A stretch of DNA of 64,000 nt from Deltaproteobacteria bacterium (lineage in GTDB: Bacteria; Desulfobacterota; Desulfuromonadia; Geobacterales; Pseudopelobacteraceae), in NCBI GenBank assembly GCA_016182975.1, contig JACPFJ010000001.1:1-64000 (forward strand), in the 5' to 3' direction. The translations under genes were made by a program, and so were the position numbers. Under the pieces are notes generated by a model, which saw only the letters and a list, made by a program, of their open reading frames with translations, did not search any database and was not told where the DNA came from. Below, in pieces: positions 17,705 to 26,027 of the stretch. Numbering within the stretch: the first letter of the stretch is position 1; each line of letters starts with the position of its first letter.

Positions 17705-17838
17705 CTTAACGCAAGGACGCAAAGGTACTCAAGAGCCGTACAGAAAAGCAGGGCACTCACCCGCAAAGCAATGCCTGTAATATTGGCAAGTTACTGTTTT
17801 TACTTTGCGTCCCTGCATCCTTGCGTCTTTGCGTTTCA
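17705..17838. repeat. Octamer-unit inverted repeat, family B copy 4
   Basis: CTTAACGCAAGGACGCAAAG at the left, ACTTTGCGTCCCTGCATCCT then TGCGTCTTTGCGTTTC at the right. It fills the gap between kdsB and pyrG. Confidence 0.85.
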
Positions 17839-17852
17839 ATCGTTGTTCGGGA

Positions 17853-18614
17853 TTATTGCAGATTCTTGAACCGTTCCCTGGCCTTGGCCAGGTCCTCGGG
17901 CGTATCGACGCCGATCGAATCGAACCCGGTTTCCACGACACGGATGGATACGCCGTTCTCCAATGCGCGCAACTGCTCCAGCTTCTCGGACAACTCCAGG
18001 AAGGTCGGCGCCATGGCGGCGAATTCCAGCAGAAAATCGCGACGGTAGACATAGAGACCAACGTGTTTGTAGCAGAGCAGCTTGCCGCTGAAAAAGGAGT
18101 CATCCTTCAGGTCCTGCCATTTGTCCCGGAAAAACGGCAAGGGGGAGCGGGAGAAATAGAGCGCGTTACCGTCGCGATCGGTTACCACCTTGACCGCGTT
18201 TGGACTGAGAAAATCGTGCAGGGTCCTGATGCGCGTCTTGAGTGTCCCCATCCTGAGAGCCGGTTCGTCCAGGAACGGCCGGATGGCCTGGTCGATCATC
18301 TCCGGCGCGATGAGCGGCTCGTCTCCCTGTACGTTGACGATGATGTCGGCGCCAAGCCCCCCTGCAACCTCGGCCAGCCGGTCGGTGCCGGTTTCATGAT
18401 CGGAGCGGGTCATGCGGCATACACCGCCGAAAGCATGCACCGCCTGACAGATGCGCTCGTCGTCCGTTGCTACAATGACCTCGTTGACCAGGGTGGCCCG
18501 CGTGGTCCGCTCGTAGACATGCTGGATCATGGGCTTGCCGCCGATCTCGGCCAGCGCCTTGCCCGGAAAACGCACGGAGGCGTAGCGGGCGGGAATGATT
18601 GCGGTGATGTTCAT
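17853..18614 (-). CDS. kdsB: CMP-KDO synthetase
   Basis: Activates KDO with CTP to CMP-KDO, the donor for lipid A-core assembly. 253 aa. Motifs: [19 protein letters not shown] (nucleotide-binding loop), [29 protein letters not shown] and [11 protein letters not shown]. First gene of kdsB-pyrG-kdsA; family B copy 4 separates it from pyrG, so readthrough of a hairpin would be needed for one transcript. Confidence 0.97.
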   Translation of the reverse strand: MNITAIIPARYASVRFPGKALAEIGGKPMIQHVYERTTRATLVNEVIVATDDERICQAVHAFGGVCRMTRSDHETGTDRLAEVAGGLGADIIVNVQGDEPLIAPEMIDQAIRPFLDEPALRMGTLKTRIRTLHDFLSPNAVKVVTDRDGNALYFSRSPLPFFRDKWQDLKDDSFFSGKLLCYKHVGLYVYRRDFLLEFAAMAPTFLELSEKLEQLRALENGVSIRVVETGFDSIGVDTPEDLAKARERFKNLQ

Positions 18615-18702
18615 CCGGGTAGTAACCTGTAAAAGAGGCGTTGTTGGATCGTCCTGCGGTAGGACGTGTTAAGCTACATCAAAAGCGGGGAGGTGTCAAG
18701 GA

Positions 18703-18809
18703 GGGACTGGGCGTCGGGGACTGGGGACTGGGGAGCGGGGATCGGGGACTGGTGATCGGGGATCGGGGATCGGTTTTTTCCAGTCCCCGATCCCCAGTCC
18801 CCAGTCCCC
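18703..18809. repeat. Heptamer-array palindrome, family C copy 1
   Basis: Ten 7-bp units (GGGACTG, GGGATCG and variants) from 18703 to 18772, then TTTTTT, then the inverted units CAGTCCC-CGATCCC-CAGTCCC-CAGTCCC (18781-18808). A strong hairpin between kdsB and the HDOD gene; related arrays at 37727 and 39494. Confidence 0.9.
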
Positions 18810-18813
18810 GCCT

Positions 18814-20052
18814 TCACCGCTGCATCACGCCGTTACGCCAGTTGAAGGCCTCCAACTGGGCCGCCAGCAACTGGTCGAGGGTTATGCCCAACTGTTCGAG
18901 CAAAGGCGCCACGACGTCAAAATCGGTCACCTCCAGCCGCTCCGCCAGGGTGAGCAGCCCTCCCAGCCTCCCTTGCCGGGAGAGCAGCGCCCCGTTCACC
19001 TCGTCGGTCAGGTTGAGGCTGTCGATGATGGTGCTCATGGGGGTCTCGAAAAGCACGTCCAAAAGCGAGAGGATGCCGGTCATGAATGCCGTTTCCGGCT
19101 CTTCGCCGGGAACCGGCCTCCCTGCCTCCCGCGTGATCAGGATCTCCATCAAACGCCCCCGTACCGCGGCCATCTCCAACAGGGGATTGTTGAGGCCGCG
19201 GCTGTCGTTGCCGGCGAAGAGCGAGAGCTGGATCCAGCGGCGTATGTGATCGATTCCCAGCATGGTGATGGCGTGCCGCAGGGTCTTGATCTTTTCATAC
19301 GTACCGAATGCGACGGAATTGACCAGACGCAGCAGGTTGTAGGAGAGGCTGGGGTTTTCCTTGAAGGTCTGCTCGATCTCGTCGATGTTGGCATCGGCGG
19401 CGAGTTGTTGCAGGAGCTTGAGCATGGCCATGCCGGAGACGTCTATGCGTTTCTTGTCCAGCACTACCGGCCGTTCGAAGAAATATCCCTGGAACAGGTC
19501 GAAACCCATGCGGTAACAGGCCTCGAACTGTTCGACCGTTTCGACCTTCTCAGCCAGGATCCGCAATGGCCAACGGCGCAACTGCGAGATGATTTCGGGG
19601 AGGCGCTGCGTGTCGGTCTGGAGTATGTCGATCTTGACGATATCGACGATGCTATAGATCTCTACGTCTTCGGGACTGAATTCGTGGTCATCCAGGGCAA
19701 GTGTGAAGCCGAGCCGCTTCAGTTCACGACAGCGCTCGACCACCTCTTGATCGAGCCGGATAACCTCGAGCAGTTCGAGCACCGACTGGCCGGTGGGGAG
19801 CAGCTCAAGCATCTCCGAGAGCAAGAGACCGAGATGTACGTTGATGAACCCGAACTTGCCCCCGAGCACCTCCTGAATGCCGAAGGCGGACAGGGCGTTG
19901 GTGATCACGCTGGCGCTGGCGTGGGAATAGCTCTCGAATTCGGCGAAATCACGCCCGGCTGACCGGAAGAGGAGTTCGTACCCGACGATCTCCTGCTTGC
20001 GGTCGAGGATCGGCTGGCGACCCAGATAGAACCTTTCGCTGATGTCAGCCAT
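18814..20052 (-). CDS. Degenerate EAL-HDOD signalling protein (YuxH/CdgJ type)
   Basis: 412 aa. ATG at 20052 has AGGGAA upstream and lies 14 bases after cheB. The N-terminal half is an EAL-like domain (FYLGRQPILDRKQEIVGYELLFR, LALDDHE, ILAEKVET, GYFFERP) in which YELLFR stands where active phosphodiesterases have E-A-L, so it is probably not catalytic. The C-terminal half is an HDOD domain (NPSLSYNLLRLVNS, LRHAITMLGIDHIRRWIQL). Such proteins are signalling scaffolds that act in motility and c-di-GMP circuits. Last gene of the chemosensory group. Confidence 0.88.
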   Translation of the reverse strand: MADISERFYLGRQPILDRKQEIVGYELLFRSAGRDFAEFESYSHASASVITNALSAFGIQEVLGGKFGFINVHLGLLLSEMLELLPTGQSVLELLEVIRLDQEVVERCRELKRLGFTLALDDHEFSPEDVEIYSIVDIVKIDILQTDTQRLPEIISQLRRWPLRILAEKVETVEQFEACYRMGFDLFQGYFFERPVVLDKKRIDVSGMAMLKLLQQLAADANIDEIEQTFKENPSLSYNLLRLVNSVAFGTYEKIKTLRHAITMLGIDHIRRWIQLSLFAGNDSRGLNNPLLEMAAVRGRLMEILITREAGRPVPGEEPETAFMTGILSLLDVLFETPMSTIIDSLNLTDEVNGALLSRQGRLGGLLTLAERLEVTDFDVVAPLLEQLGITLDQLLAAQLEAFNWRNGVMQR

Positions 20053-20066
20053 GGACGGTTCCCTGC

Positions 20067-21137
20067 CTAACTGCACAGCCGCAGGACTTCGGCGGCAATA
20101 TGCTGCAAGGGCAGGGTCTTATGGACACCGCCCAGCTTGACCGCCTCGTGAGGCATGCCGTAGACCACGCAGGTGGCCTCGTCCTGGGAGACCGTGAAGG
20201 CGCCGGCATCGTACATCTCCTTCATCCCGCGCGCACCGTCGTCGCCCATGCCGGTCATGATCACGCCAACGGCATTTTTGCCGGCATAACGGGCGGCGGA
20301 GCGGAAAAGGACATCCACCGAGGGGCGGTGCCGCGAGACCAGCGGGCCGTCCTTGATCTCGGCGTAATAGCGGGCGCCGCTGCGTTTGAGCAGGGTGTGA
20401 TGGTTGCCGGGCGCGATCAGGACCCGTCCCCTGACGACGGAGTCGTTGTTCTCCGCCTCCTTCACGGTTACGCGGCAGGTGGTATCGAGCCGCCTGGCAA
20501 ACGCGGCCGTAAAATGCTCGGGCATATGCTGGACTACGACCATGCCGGGCGAATCCTCGGGCAGCATCTCCAGAAACACCTTCAGCGCCTCGGTCCCGCC
20601 GGTGGACGCCCCCACCACGACCACCTTGTCGGTGGTCTGGATCATGGACCTGGAGGACGGTTTTTCGATGATGACATCCGCGGTCAGCTTTGGAGCAACC
20701 TCGCGCGGCCGCGCCACCGGCCGAATCTTGGCCTTCGTCATGGCCGCCGCCTTGACGGTGTCGCAGATGTTGACGCGCGACTCCTCGATGAACTGCTTGG
20801 TCCCCATCTTGGGCTTTACGATGATATCGACCGCCCCGTACTCCAGGGCCTTCATGGCGGTCTCGCTTCCCGACCCCGTCAGGGTCGAACACATCACCAC
20901 CGGAATGGGGTGCTGGGTCATGATCTTCTGCAGAAAGGTCAAGCCGTCCATGCGCGGCATTTCCACGTCCAGGGTGATGACGTCCGGCACGCAGCTCTTC
21001 ATGCGCTCGGCGGCCACGAAAGGATCGGACGCCGCCGCCATGACCTCGATCTGCGGGTCCGATGAGAGTATCTCCGTCAGCGCCTGCCTGACCAAGGCGG
21101 AATCATCGACAATCAAGACCTTGATCTTGTTGGACAT
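20067..21137 (-). CDS. cheB: Chemotaxis methylesterase/deamidase CheB
   Basis: 356 aa from ATG 21137 with AGGAGG 7 bases upstream. Receiver domain: [14 protein letters not shown], Asp in [13 protein letters not shown], Lys in VKPKMG. Linker (about 125-165), then the esterase domain: catalytic Ser in [14 protein letters not shown], His in [11 protein letters not shown] and Asp in [13 protein letters not shown]. It removes methyl groups from chemoreceptors when phosphorylated by CheA, opposing CheR, whose gene is just upstream. Confidence 0.97.
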   Translation of the reverse strand: MSNKIKVLIVDDSALVRQALTEILSSDPQIEVMAAASDPFVAAERMKSCVPDVITLDVEMPRMDGLTFLQKIMTQHPIPVVMCSTLTGSGSETAMKALEYGAVDIIVKPKMGTKQFIEESRVNICDTVKAAAMTKAKIRPVARPREVAPKLTADVIIEKPSSRSMIQTTDKVVVVGASTGGTEALKVFLEMLPEDSPGMVVVQHMPEHFTAAFARRLDTTCRVTVKEAENNDSVVRGRVLIAPGNHHTLLKRSGARYYAEIKDGPLVSRHRPSVDVLFRSAARYAGKNAVGVIMTGMGDDGARGMKEMYDAGAFTVSQDEATCVVYGMPHEAVKLGGVHKTLPLQHIAAEVLRLCS

Positions 21138-21174
21138 CAAAACCCTCCTGAGGGACTAGCCGCGCCGGTCCCCA

Positions 21175-22053
21175 TTACTCTTTGCGGTACACGGTCGATG
21201 CCACCTGAGTCAACGGCACGTTGAGACCGTTCAGGGTCTCGGAATGCCCCAGAAACAGAAAACCGCCGGGTACGAGTTGCCGGCAGAACCTGTTCAACAG
21301 TTGCTCCTGGGTCGGCTTGTCGAAGTAGATGATCACGTTGCGGCAAAAGATGATCTCCATCTGCTCCCGCATGCCGAACTCCTCCATGAAGTTAAGGCGC
21401 CGGAACTGGACCATGGATCGGAGTTGGGGGGTGATACGCACCAGCCCCTTGTCCCTGTCCCTGCTCTTCAGCAGATATTTCTTCTTAAGCTGCAAGGGGA
21501 TTGTGTCCACACGATCCTCGGCATAGATGGCGCTGCGCGCCGTGGAAAGCACCTGCGTGGAGATGTCCGAGGCCAGGATGGAACTGCGGAAACCGGCATG
21601 CGCCGCCGCAAACTCCGCCAGGACCATGGCGAGGGTATAGGGTTCCTCACCGGTGGAGCAGCCGGCGCTCCATATCCTGAGGGGCGCCCTGATGCCGGCT
21701 TCATGGTCATTGATCAGGGACGGAATGGCCGCCTTGACCAGATAATCGAAATGGACTGGTTCGCGGAAGAAATCGGTCTTGTTGGTCGTGACCACATCGA
21801 TCAGGTGGATGAGTTCGTCGGCCTTGCCGGCGGAACTGAAGACGTAGTCGGCGTACTCCTCGAAGGTTGCCAGCCCGAGGGCCTTGAGACGTTTCTGGAG
21901 ACGGGCCTCAAGCATGGTCTTTTTGGCCGGCGGCATCTTGATGCCGACCTCGTCATAGATGAAGGCGCTGAAACGGTTGAACTCCCTCTCCTTGAGGAGA
22001 GCGGGGATAGCGGGTGCCTGTGTCGAACCGGTACGTTGCTTCATCAAATCCAT
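21175..22053 (-). CDS. cheR: Chemoreceptor methyltransferase CheR
   Basis: 292 aa. N-terminal CheR_N helices, then the SAM-binding domain with NKTDFFREPVHFDYL, IWSAGCSTGEEPYTLA, ILASDIS and IIFCRNVIIYFDKPTQ. Methylates glutamates of MCPs with S-adenosylmethionine; targets may be the MCP at 32503 and the soluble MCP-like protein at 26028. 26 bases separate it from the REC-Hpt gene upstream. Confidence 0.97.
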   Translation of the reverse strand: MDLMKQRTGSTQAPAIPALLKEREFNRFSAFIYDEVGIKMPPAKKTMLEARLQKRLKALGLATFEEYADYVFSSAGKADELIHLIDVVTTNKTDFFREPVHFDYLVKAAIPSLINDHEAGIRAPLRIWSAGCSTGEEPYTLAMVLAEFAAAHAGFRSSILASDISTQVLSTARSAIYAEDRVDTIPLQLKKKYLLKSRDRDKGLVRITPQLRSMVQFRRLNFMEEFGMREQMEIIFCRNVIIYFDKPTQEQLLNRFCRQLVPGGFLFLGHSETLNGLNVPLTQVASTVYRKE

Positions 22054-22079
22054 TCCATGGGCAAGGGATATCCTGGTTT

Positions 22080-22979
22080 TCAGGGCGAAAGAATCTCGCC
22101 GACGCCGGCAACCGCAGCCGTCACGCGCCCGTATTCATCCCGCAGGCGTGCAATCCAGCGTTCATGGCCGTCACTCCGGTCGTTGCGAACGGAATCATGG
22201 ATAGTTCGGGCAAGCTCCGCAAGCCGCTTTGCTCCGATGTTGGCGGACATTCCCTTGAGATTGTGGGAGAAATATTCCGCTTGGGTCAGGTCCCCCGCTT
22301 GAAGCGCCGTGATGAGCCCCTCGACAATCTCCGGGGCATGGTCGGCAAACATGGCCGCAATATCACGATACAGCTCGTGATCTCCTCCCAGGTTGGTGAG
22401 GCTGGCGTTCACATCAAGCACGGGCAACTCGCCAGCGTTCTCCGCAGCGTCCCTGATCCCATCCCGAGCGATGCCGCCGCTCAACCTGATGAAAAGCTCT
22501 TTGAGATCACAGACCGAGACCGGTTTGGAGAGATAGCCGTTCATGCCGACACTCCGGCATTTGTCATAGACCGCCCTGAGAGAGTAGGCCGTGAGGGCTA
22601 TGATGGGTGTTGTCTGCCCGCTTCCCTGCCGTTCCTTCTCCCTGATCCGGCTGGTGGCCTCAAACCCATCCATATCCTGCATGAGGATATCCAGCAAGAC
22701 GATGTCGTAGCTGCCGGCTACGAACCGGTCAACCGCTTCGCGACCGTTGGCCGCGCAGACCACCTCTGCCCCCTGCCTTTCGAGCAAGCCGCGGATGTTG
22801 ATCTGGTCAATTACGTTGTCCTCCGCCAGCAGCACCCGGATCGACTCAGACTCAGACGGCAAGGTCCGCCCCGGCGGGAAGGATGGCGGGACCTCCCAGA
22901 GCTTCATGCGTTCAAGGTCCTCCTTAAGCGGCTGGGTTTCCTCTCCCTTGCCTGGAATGTGTAAGTCCATGGCAGTCAT
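22080..22979 (-). CDS. REC-Hpt phosphotransfer protein
   Basis: 299 aa. After about 45 non-conserved residues comes a receiver (RVLLAEDNVIDQINIR, Asp in IVLLDILMQDMDGFE, Lys in YLSKPVSV). The C-terminal Hpt domain has FSHNLKGMSANIGAKRL with the phospho-accepting His. The ATG overlaps the cheA stop (ATGA 22976-22979). It can pass phosphate between CheA or hybrid kinases and other regulators, joining the chemosensory array to a phosphorelay. A start at 22970 (MDLHIP) is also possible. Confidence 0.9.
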   Translation of the reverse strand: MTAMDLHIPGKGEETQPLKEDLERMKLWEVPPSFPPGRTLPSESESIRVLLAEDNVIDQINIRGLLERQGAEVVCAANGREAVDRFVAGSYDIVLLDILMQDMDGFEATSRIREKERQGSGQTTPIIALTAYSLRAVYDKCRSVGMNGYLSKPVSVCDLKELFIRLSGGIARDGIRDAAENAGELPVLDVNASLTNLGGDHELYRDIAAMFADHAPEIVEGLITALQAGDLTQAEYFSHNLKGMSANIGAKRLAELARTIHDSVRNDRSDGHERWIARLRDEYGRVTAAVAGVGEILSP

Positions 22980-25081
22980 GATGCGGCCTGTTCCAGGGCT
23001 TCAGCCGCTTGGAGCAGCAGCCCCATATCGAGGATCAGGGCCACGGTGCCGTCACCGAGAATGGTCGCGCCGGAGACCCCCTTGACGTCCCGGTACATCC
23101 GCCCCAGCGACTTGATCACGGTCTGGTGTTCACCCACGACGCAGTCGACCACGAAACCGATCTTGTTGCCGTTGATCGCGGCGATGACGATCTGCTCGAT
23201 ATCCGGGCGCTTGCCGCCGATGCCGAACTGGTCGCGCAACTGGATGTAAGGGACGATCTCTCCGCGCACATTGGCCAGATTGCGGCCGTGGGAGCGCCTG
23301 ATATCGTCACGGGTGAGCTCGACGCACTCCTCCACTATGGAGAGCGGCATGACGAAAAAGCTGCTGTCGATGCGTACCAGCAGACATTCGATGATGGCCA
23401 GGGTGAGCGGGATCCTGAGGGTGATGGTGCTCCCCTCCCCCCTGACGCTGGCGATATCGATCTTGCCGCGCAGGGCCTCGATGGCCCTCTTGACCACGTC
23501 CATCCCAACCCCGCGGCCCGAGACACTGGTGACCTTGGCGGCAGTGGAAAATCCGGGGGCGAAGATCATGGCAAAGATATCCTTGTCCGCCAGCTCGGCA
23601 TTCGCCGACATGAGTCCCCGTTCGACGGCCTTGGCCCGGATGGCCTCCCGGTCCAGCCCGGCCCCGTCGTCACGGATCGTGATCAGCACGCTGTCGCCGG
23701 AATGGACCGCGCCCAGGTGCACCGTCCCCCGCTCCGGTTTTCCGGCGGCGGCGCGGGCATCGGGAAACTCGATGCCGTGATCGATGCTGTTGCGGATCAG
23801 GTGAACCAGGGGATCGTTCAGCCTCTCGATGACCGTCTTGTCCAGTTCGGTCTCGCCCCCCGCCGTCTCCATCTCGATCTCCTTGCCCAACTCCTGGGAG
23901 AGGTCGCGCACCAGGCGCTTGAACTTGCTGAAGGTGGTGCCGATCGGGAGCATGCGGATGTTGAGGGCGGTATCGCGCAGTTCATTGGTCAGACGCTCCA
24001 CCTCCTCGGCGATGGAAACAATGTCGGGAATATTGTGCTGGGCCGCGGTCTGGCTGAGGTGGGCCTGGACCGTCACCATCTCGCCCACCAGGTTTACCAG
24101 CAGGTCGAGCTTTTCCGCCGGCACACGGATACTGGAGCCCGTCTCCTGGGAGGCCCTTTCCTGGCGCACGCCCTTGACGTGCTGCTGCTCCACCAGCGCC
24201 GCCTGGATCTTGTTGGGGGTCACGGCGCCGACCGCCACCGCCAGTTCGCCGAAGCGTCTCTGCAGGCCGAGGATCTTCTGCATCTCCACCGGGCTCAGAT
24301 CACCCCGATCGATCAGAATATCGCCCAGCCTCTTGTATCCCTCGTCCGTGTCGATCCGGCTGCCGTCGTCCACCAGCTCGATCTTCAGGTCGCAGTCGTC
24401 CTCTACGAAGATGAAGACATCTCTGATCGCGTCGATCCCCCGCGAGGTGGTCAGGATGATGTCCCAGTAGATGTAGCAATGTTCAGGATTCAGGTCGCCC
24501 AACTGCGGAATGGCGGACATATGTGCGACCACGTGGCTGGTGCCCAGTTCACACAGTTCATTGAGCAGCCCGATGGGATTGGCGCCGCGGAGGAAAATCT
24601 CCGGTTGGGGCTTGAAACGTATGCGCCAGGTTTGCTGCTTACCGTCCTGCTCGCTGGAGGCGGCCGCCACCCGTTCCACGAGTGGCGTCTCCCCGCTCAC
24701 GCATTGCGGGACGAGCTGCCGGAGCCCGGCAATGATGGCATCCCCATCGCCCCGATCGATCTCATCGCCTGTGACGTCGGCATCCAGCAGCGCCTTGATG
24801 TTGTCGCGGGCTCGCAGCGTCAGGTCGAGCAGTTGTTTGCTGACCCCCAGCTTGCCGTTGCGCACCATGTCGAAGACCGTCTCCACCTCGTGGGTGAAGG
24901 CCGCGATCTCGTCGAAGCCGAACATGGCGCCCGACCCCTTGATGGTGTGCATGGCCCTGAAGACACGGCCGATAAGGTCGCTGTCCTCGGGGCTCTCTTC
25001 CAGTTCGAGAAGCGATGTCTCCAGCTCGGCAAGCAGCTCGCCGGCCTCCTCACGATAGGTGGCTATATGCTGTTCGATCAT
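22976..25081 (-). CDS. cheA: Chemotaxis histidine kinase CheA
   Basis: 701 aa. I take ATG 25081 (AGGGGTG upstream); a GTG at 25090 is in frame. P1/Hpt: His45 in RAMHTIKGSGAMFGF. A middle region (about 150-300, RFKPQPEIFLRGANPIGLLNEL) stands where P2 would be. P3 dimerisation: VNLVGEMVTVQAHLSQ. P4 ATPase: HLIRNSIDHGIEFPDA, RDDGAGLD, GRGVGMDVVKRAIE. P5 CheW-like end: VEECVELTRDDIRRS and VRGEIVPYIQLRDQFG. Core kinase of the array; CheY, STAS and receptor genes lie just upstream on the same strand. Confidence 0.96.
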   Translation of the reverse strand: MIEQHIATYREEAGELLAELETSLLELEESPEDSDLIGRVFRAMHTIKGSGAMFGFDEIAAFTHEVETVFDMVRNGKLGVSKQLLDLTLRARDNIKALLDADVTGDEIDRGDGDAIIAGLRQLVPQCVSGETPLVERVAAASSEQDGKQQTWRIRFKPQPEIFLRGANPIGLLNELCELGTSHVVAHMSAIPQLGDLNPEHCYIYWDIILTTSRGIDAIRDVFIFVEDDCDLKIELVDDGSRIDTDEGYKRLGDILIDRGDLSPVEMQKILGLQRRFGELAVAVGAVTPNKIQAALVEQQHVKGVRQERASQETGSSIRVPAEKLDLLVNLVGEMVTVQAHLSQTAAQHNIPDIVSIAEEVERLTNELRDTALNIRMLPIGTTFSKFKRLVRDLSQELGKEIEMETAGGETELDKTVIERLNDPLVHLIRNSIDHGIEFPDARAAAGKPERGTVHLGAVHSGDSVLITIRDDGAGLDREAIRAKAVERGLMSANAELADKDIFAMIFAPGFSTAAKVTSVSGRGVGMDVVKRAIEALRGKIDIASVRGEGSTITLRIPLTLAIIECLLVRIDSSFFVMPLSIVEECVELTRDDIRRSHGRNLANVRGEIVPYIQLRDQFGIGGKRPDIEQIVIAAINGNKIGFVVDCVVGEHQTVIKSLGRMYRDVKGVSGATILGDGTVALILDMGLLLQAAEALEQAAS

Positions 25082-25097
25082 AGGTAACACCCCTATT

Positions 25098-25163
25098 AGT
25101 TTTGAGTTTTGAGTTTTGAGTTATTAGTTTCAACCCAAAACTTACAACTCAAAACTCAAAACT
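25098..25163. repeat. Heptamer-array palindrome, family D (AGTTTTG)
   Basis: Units AGTTTTG x3, AGTTATT, AGTTTCA (25098-25132), then inverted CAAAACT units at 25136, 25150 and 25157. Same plan as the GGGACTG arrays but with an AT-rich unit. Between cheY and cheA. Confidence 0.88.
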
Positions 25164-25197
25164 AAAAAACCGAGCGCCCGCAAGGGAACGCCCCCAC

Positions 25198-25563
25198 TCA
25201 ACCCAGAACCTTCTTGACCACGGCGACTAGTTGCTCGGGTTTGAATGGCTTGACGATCCAGCCGGTTGCCCCGGCGGCCTTCCCTTCATTCTTTTTACCA
25301 TCCTGGGACTCGGTGGTGAGCATGATGATCGGAATGAATTTGTTGAGCGTTCCGGCACGCACCCCCCTGATCAGCCCCAGCCCGTCCAGATTGGGCATAT
25401 TGAGGTCGGTTATGAGCATATCGACCTTCTGGCCGGAAAGCCTTGTCAGGGCATCCTGGCCATCCACGGCCTCAACCACGTCGTAGCCGTTCTGTTTGAG
25501 GGTGAACGTCACCATCTGCCGGACACTGGCCGAGTCGTCGGCCGTCATGATTATCTTTGCCAT
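25198..25563 (-). CDS. cheY: CheY-type response regulator
   Basis: 121 aa from ATG 25563 with GGAGGAG upstream. Receiver only: IMTADDSASVRQMV, Asp in MLITDLNMPNLDG, Thr in MLTTESQ and Lys in WIVKPFKPEQL. It should carry phosphate from CheA to the output, a flagellar motor or, in alternative systems, another target. The start overlaps the STAS stop by one base (TAATG). Confidence 0.93.
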   Translation of the reverse strand: MAKIIMTADDSASVRQMVTFTLKQNGYDVVEAVDGQDALTRLSGQKVDMLITDLNMPNLDGLGLIRGVRAGTLNKFIPIIMLTTESQDGKKNEGKAAGATGWIVKPFKPEQLVAVVKKVLG

Positions 25564-25922
25564 TAGCGTGCTCCTCCGAACAATATGCATGTTTCATCGT
25601 TATTCTGGCGGCACGGCGACCCCATGTGGGCGCCGATCCCGCCGCTGAGTGCCTTGATGCTGGCCGGAACCTCACTCGCGAATCGCAAACCGTGCCCGGT
25701 GGCGGCCGCGGTCTTGCAGGCCGAACAGAGCGTCTGCAGAATGGTCATGTCCAGTTCTTCGAGCTGCCGTACATCCAGCACCACCAGTGGCGCCTCCGAG
25801 AGGGCCCCGCCAAGCTCCCGATGCAGTGCGGCCGCCGCCTCGATGTTCAGCACCCCCTTGAGGGTTACGGTTGCGGTTTTACCATCGTCGGCCAGGCTCT
25901 TGACAATTCTCTGTTCGCTCAT
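25563..25922 (-). CDS. STAS-domain protein
   Basis: 119 aa. ATG at 25922 follows GGAGGAAAAAAT; the frame is open to 26012, but that part is only the repeat array. STAS features: ATVTLKGVLNIEAAAALHREL, VVLDVRQLEELDMTILQTL. Like anti-sigma-factor antagonists and the STAS partners of chemosensory systems, it may bind a partner and be controlled by phosphorylation, though the usual Ser is not obvious (DMT at that place). Coupled to cheY. Confidence 0.85.
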   Translation of the reverse strand: MSEQRIVKSLADDGKTATVTLKGVLNIEAAAALHRELGGALSEAPLVVLDVRQLEELDMTILQTLCSACKTAAATGHGLRFASEVPASIKALSGGIGAHMGSPCRQNNDETCILFGGAR

Positions 25923-25955
25923 ATTTTTTCCTCCGAGGCTATCACATAACTGGGT

Positions 25956-26012
25956 CATAGGACTCATGGGACTTACAGGACCTATATGTCCCATAAGTCC
26001 CATAGGTCCCAT
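25956..26012. repeat. Nonamer-array palindrome, family E
   Basis: 9-bp units CATAGGACT, CATGGGACT, TACAGGACC, then TATATGTCC, CATAAGTCC, CATAGGTCC. Inverted arms as in the heptamer arrays, unit length 9. Between the soluble MCP-like gene and the STAS gene. Confidence 0.85.
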
Positions 26013-26027
26013 GAATCATTCTTGCCC

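Noticed and set aside
18703-18809. Possible CRISPR array
   Set aside because: Units are 7 bp with no unique spacers and form an inverted array.
23009-25087. Plus-strand open frame of 692 aa opposite cheA
   Set aside because: A full-length CheA with all domains lies on the other strand; the plus frame has no recognisable family and reflects third-base GC bias.
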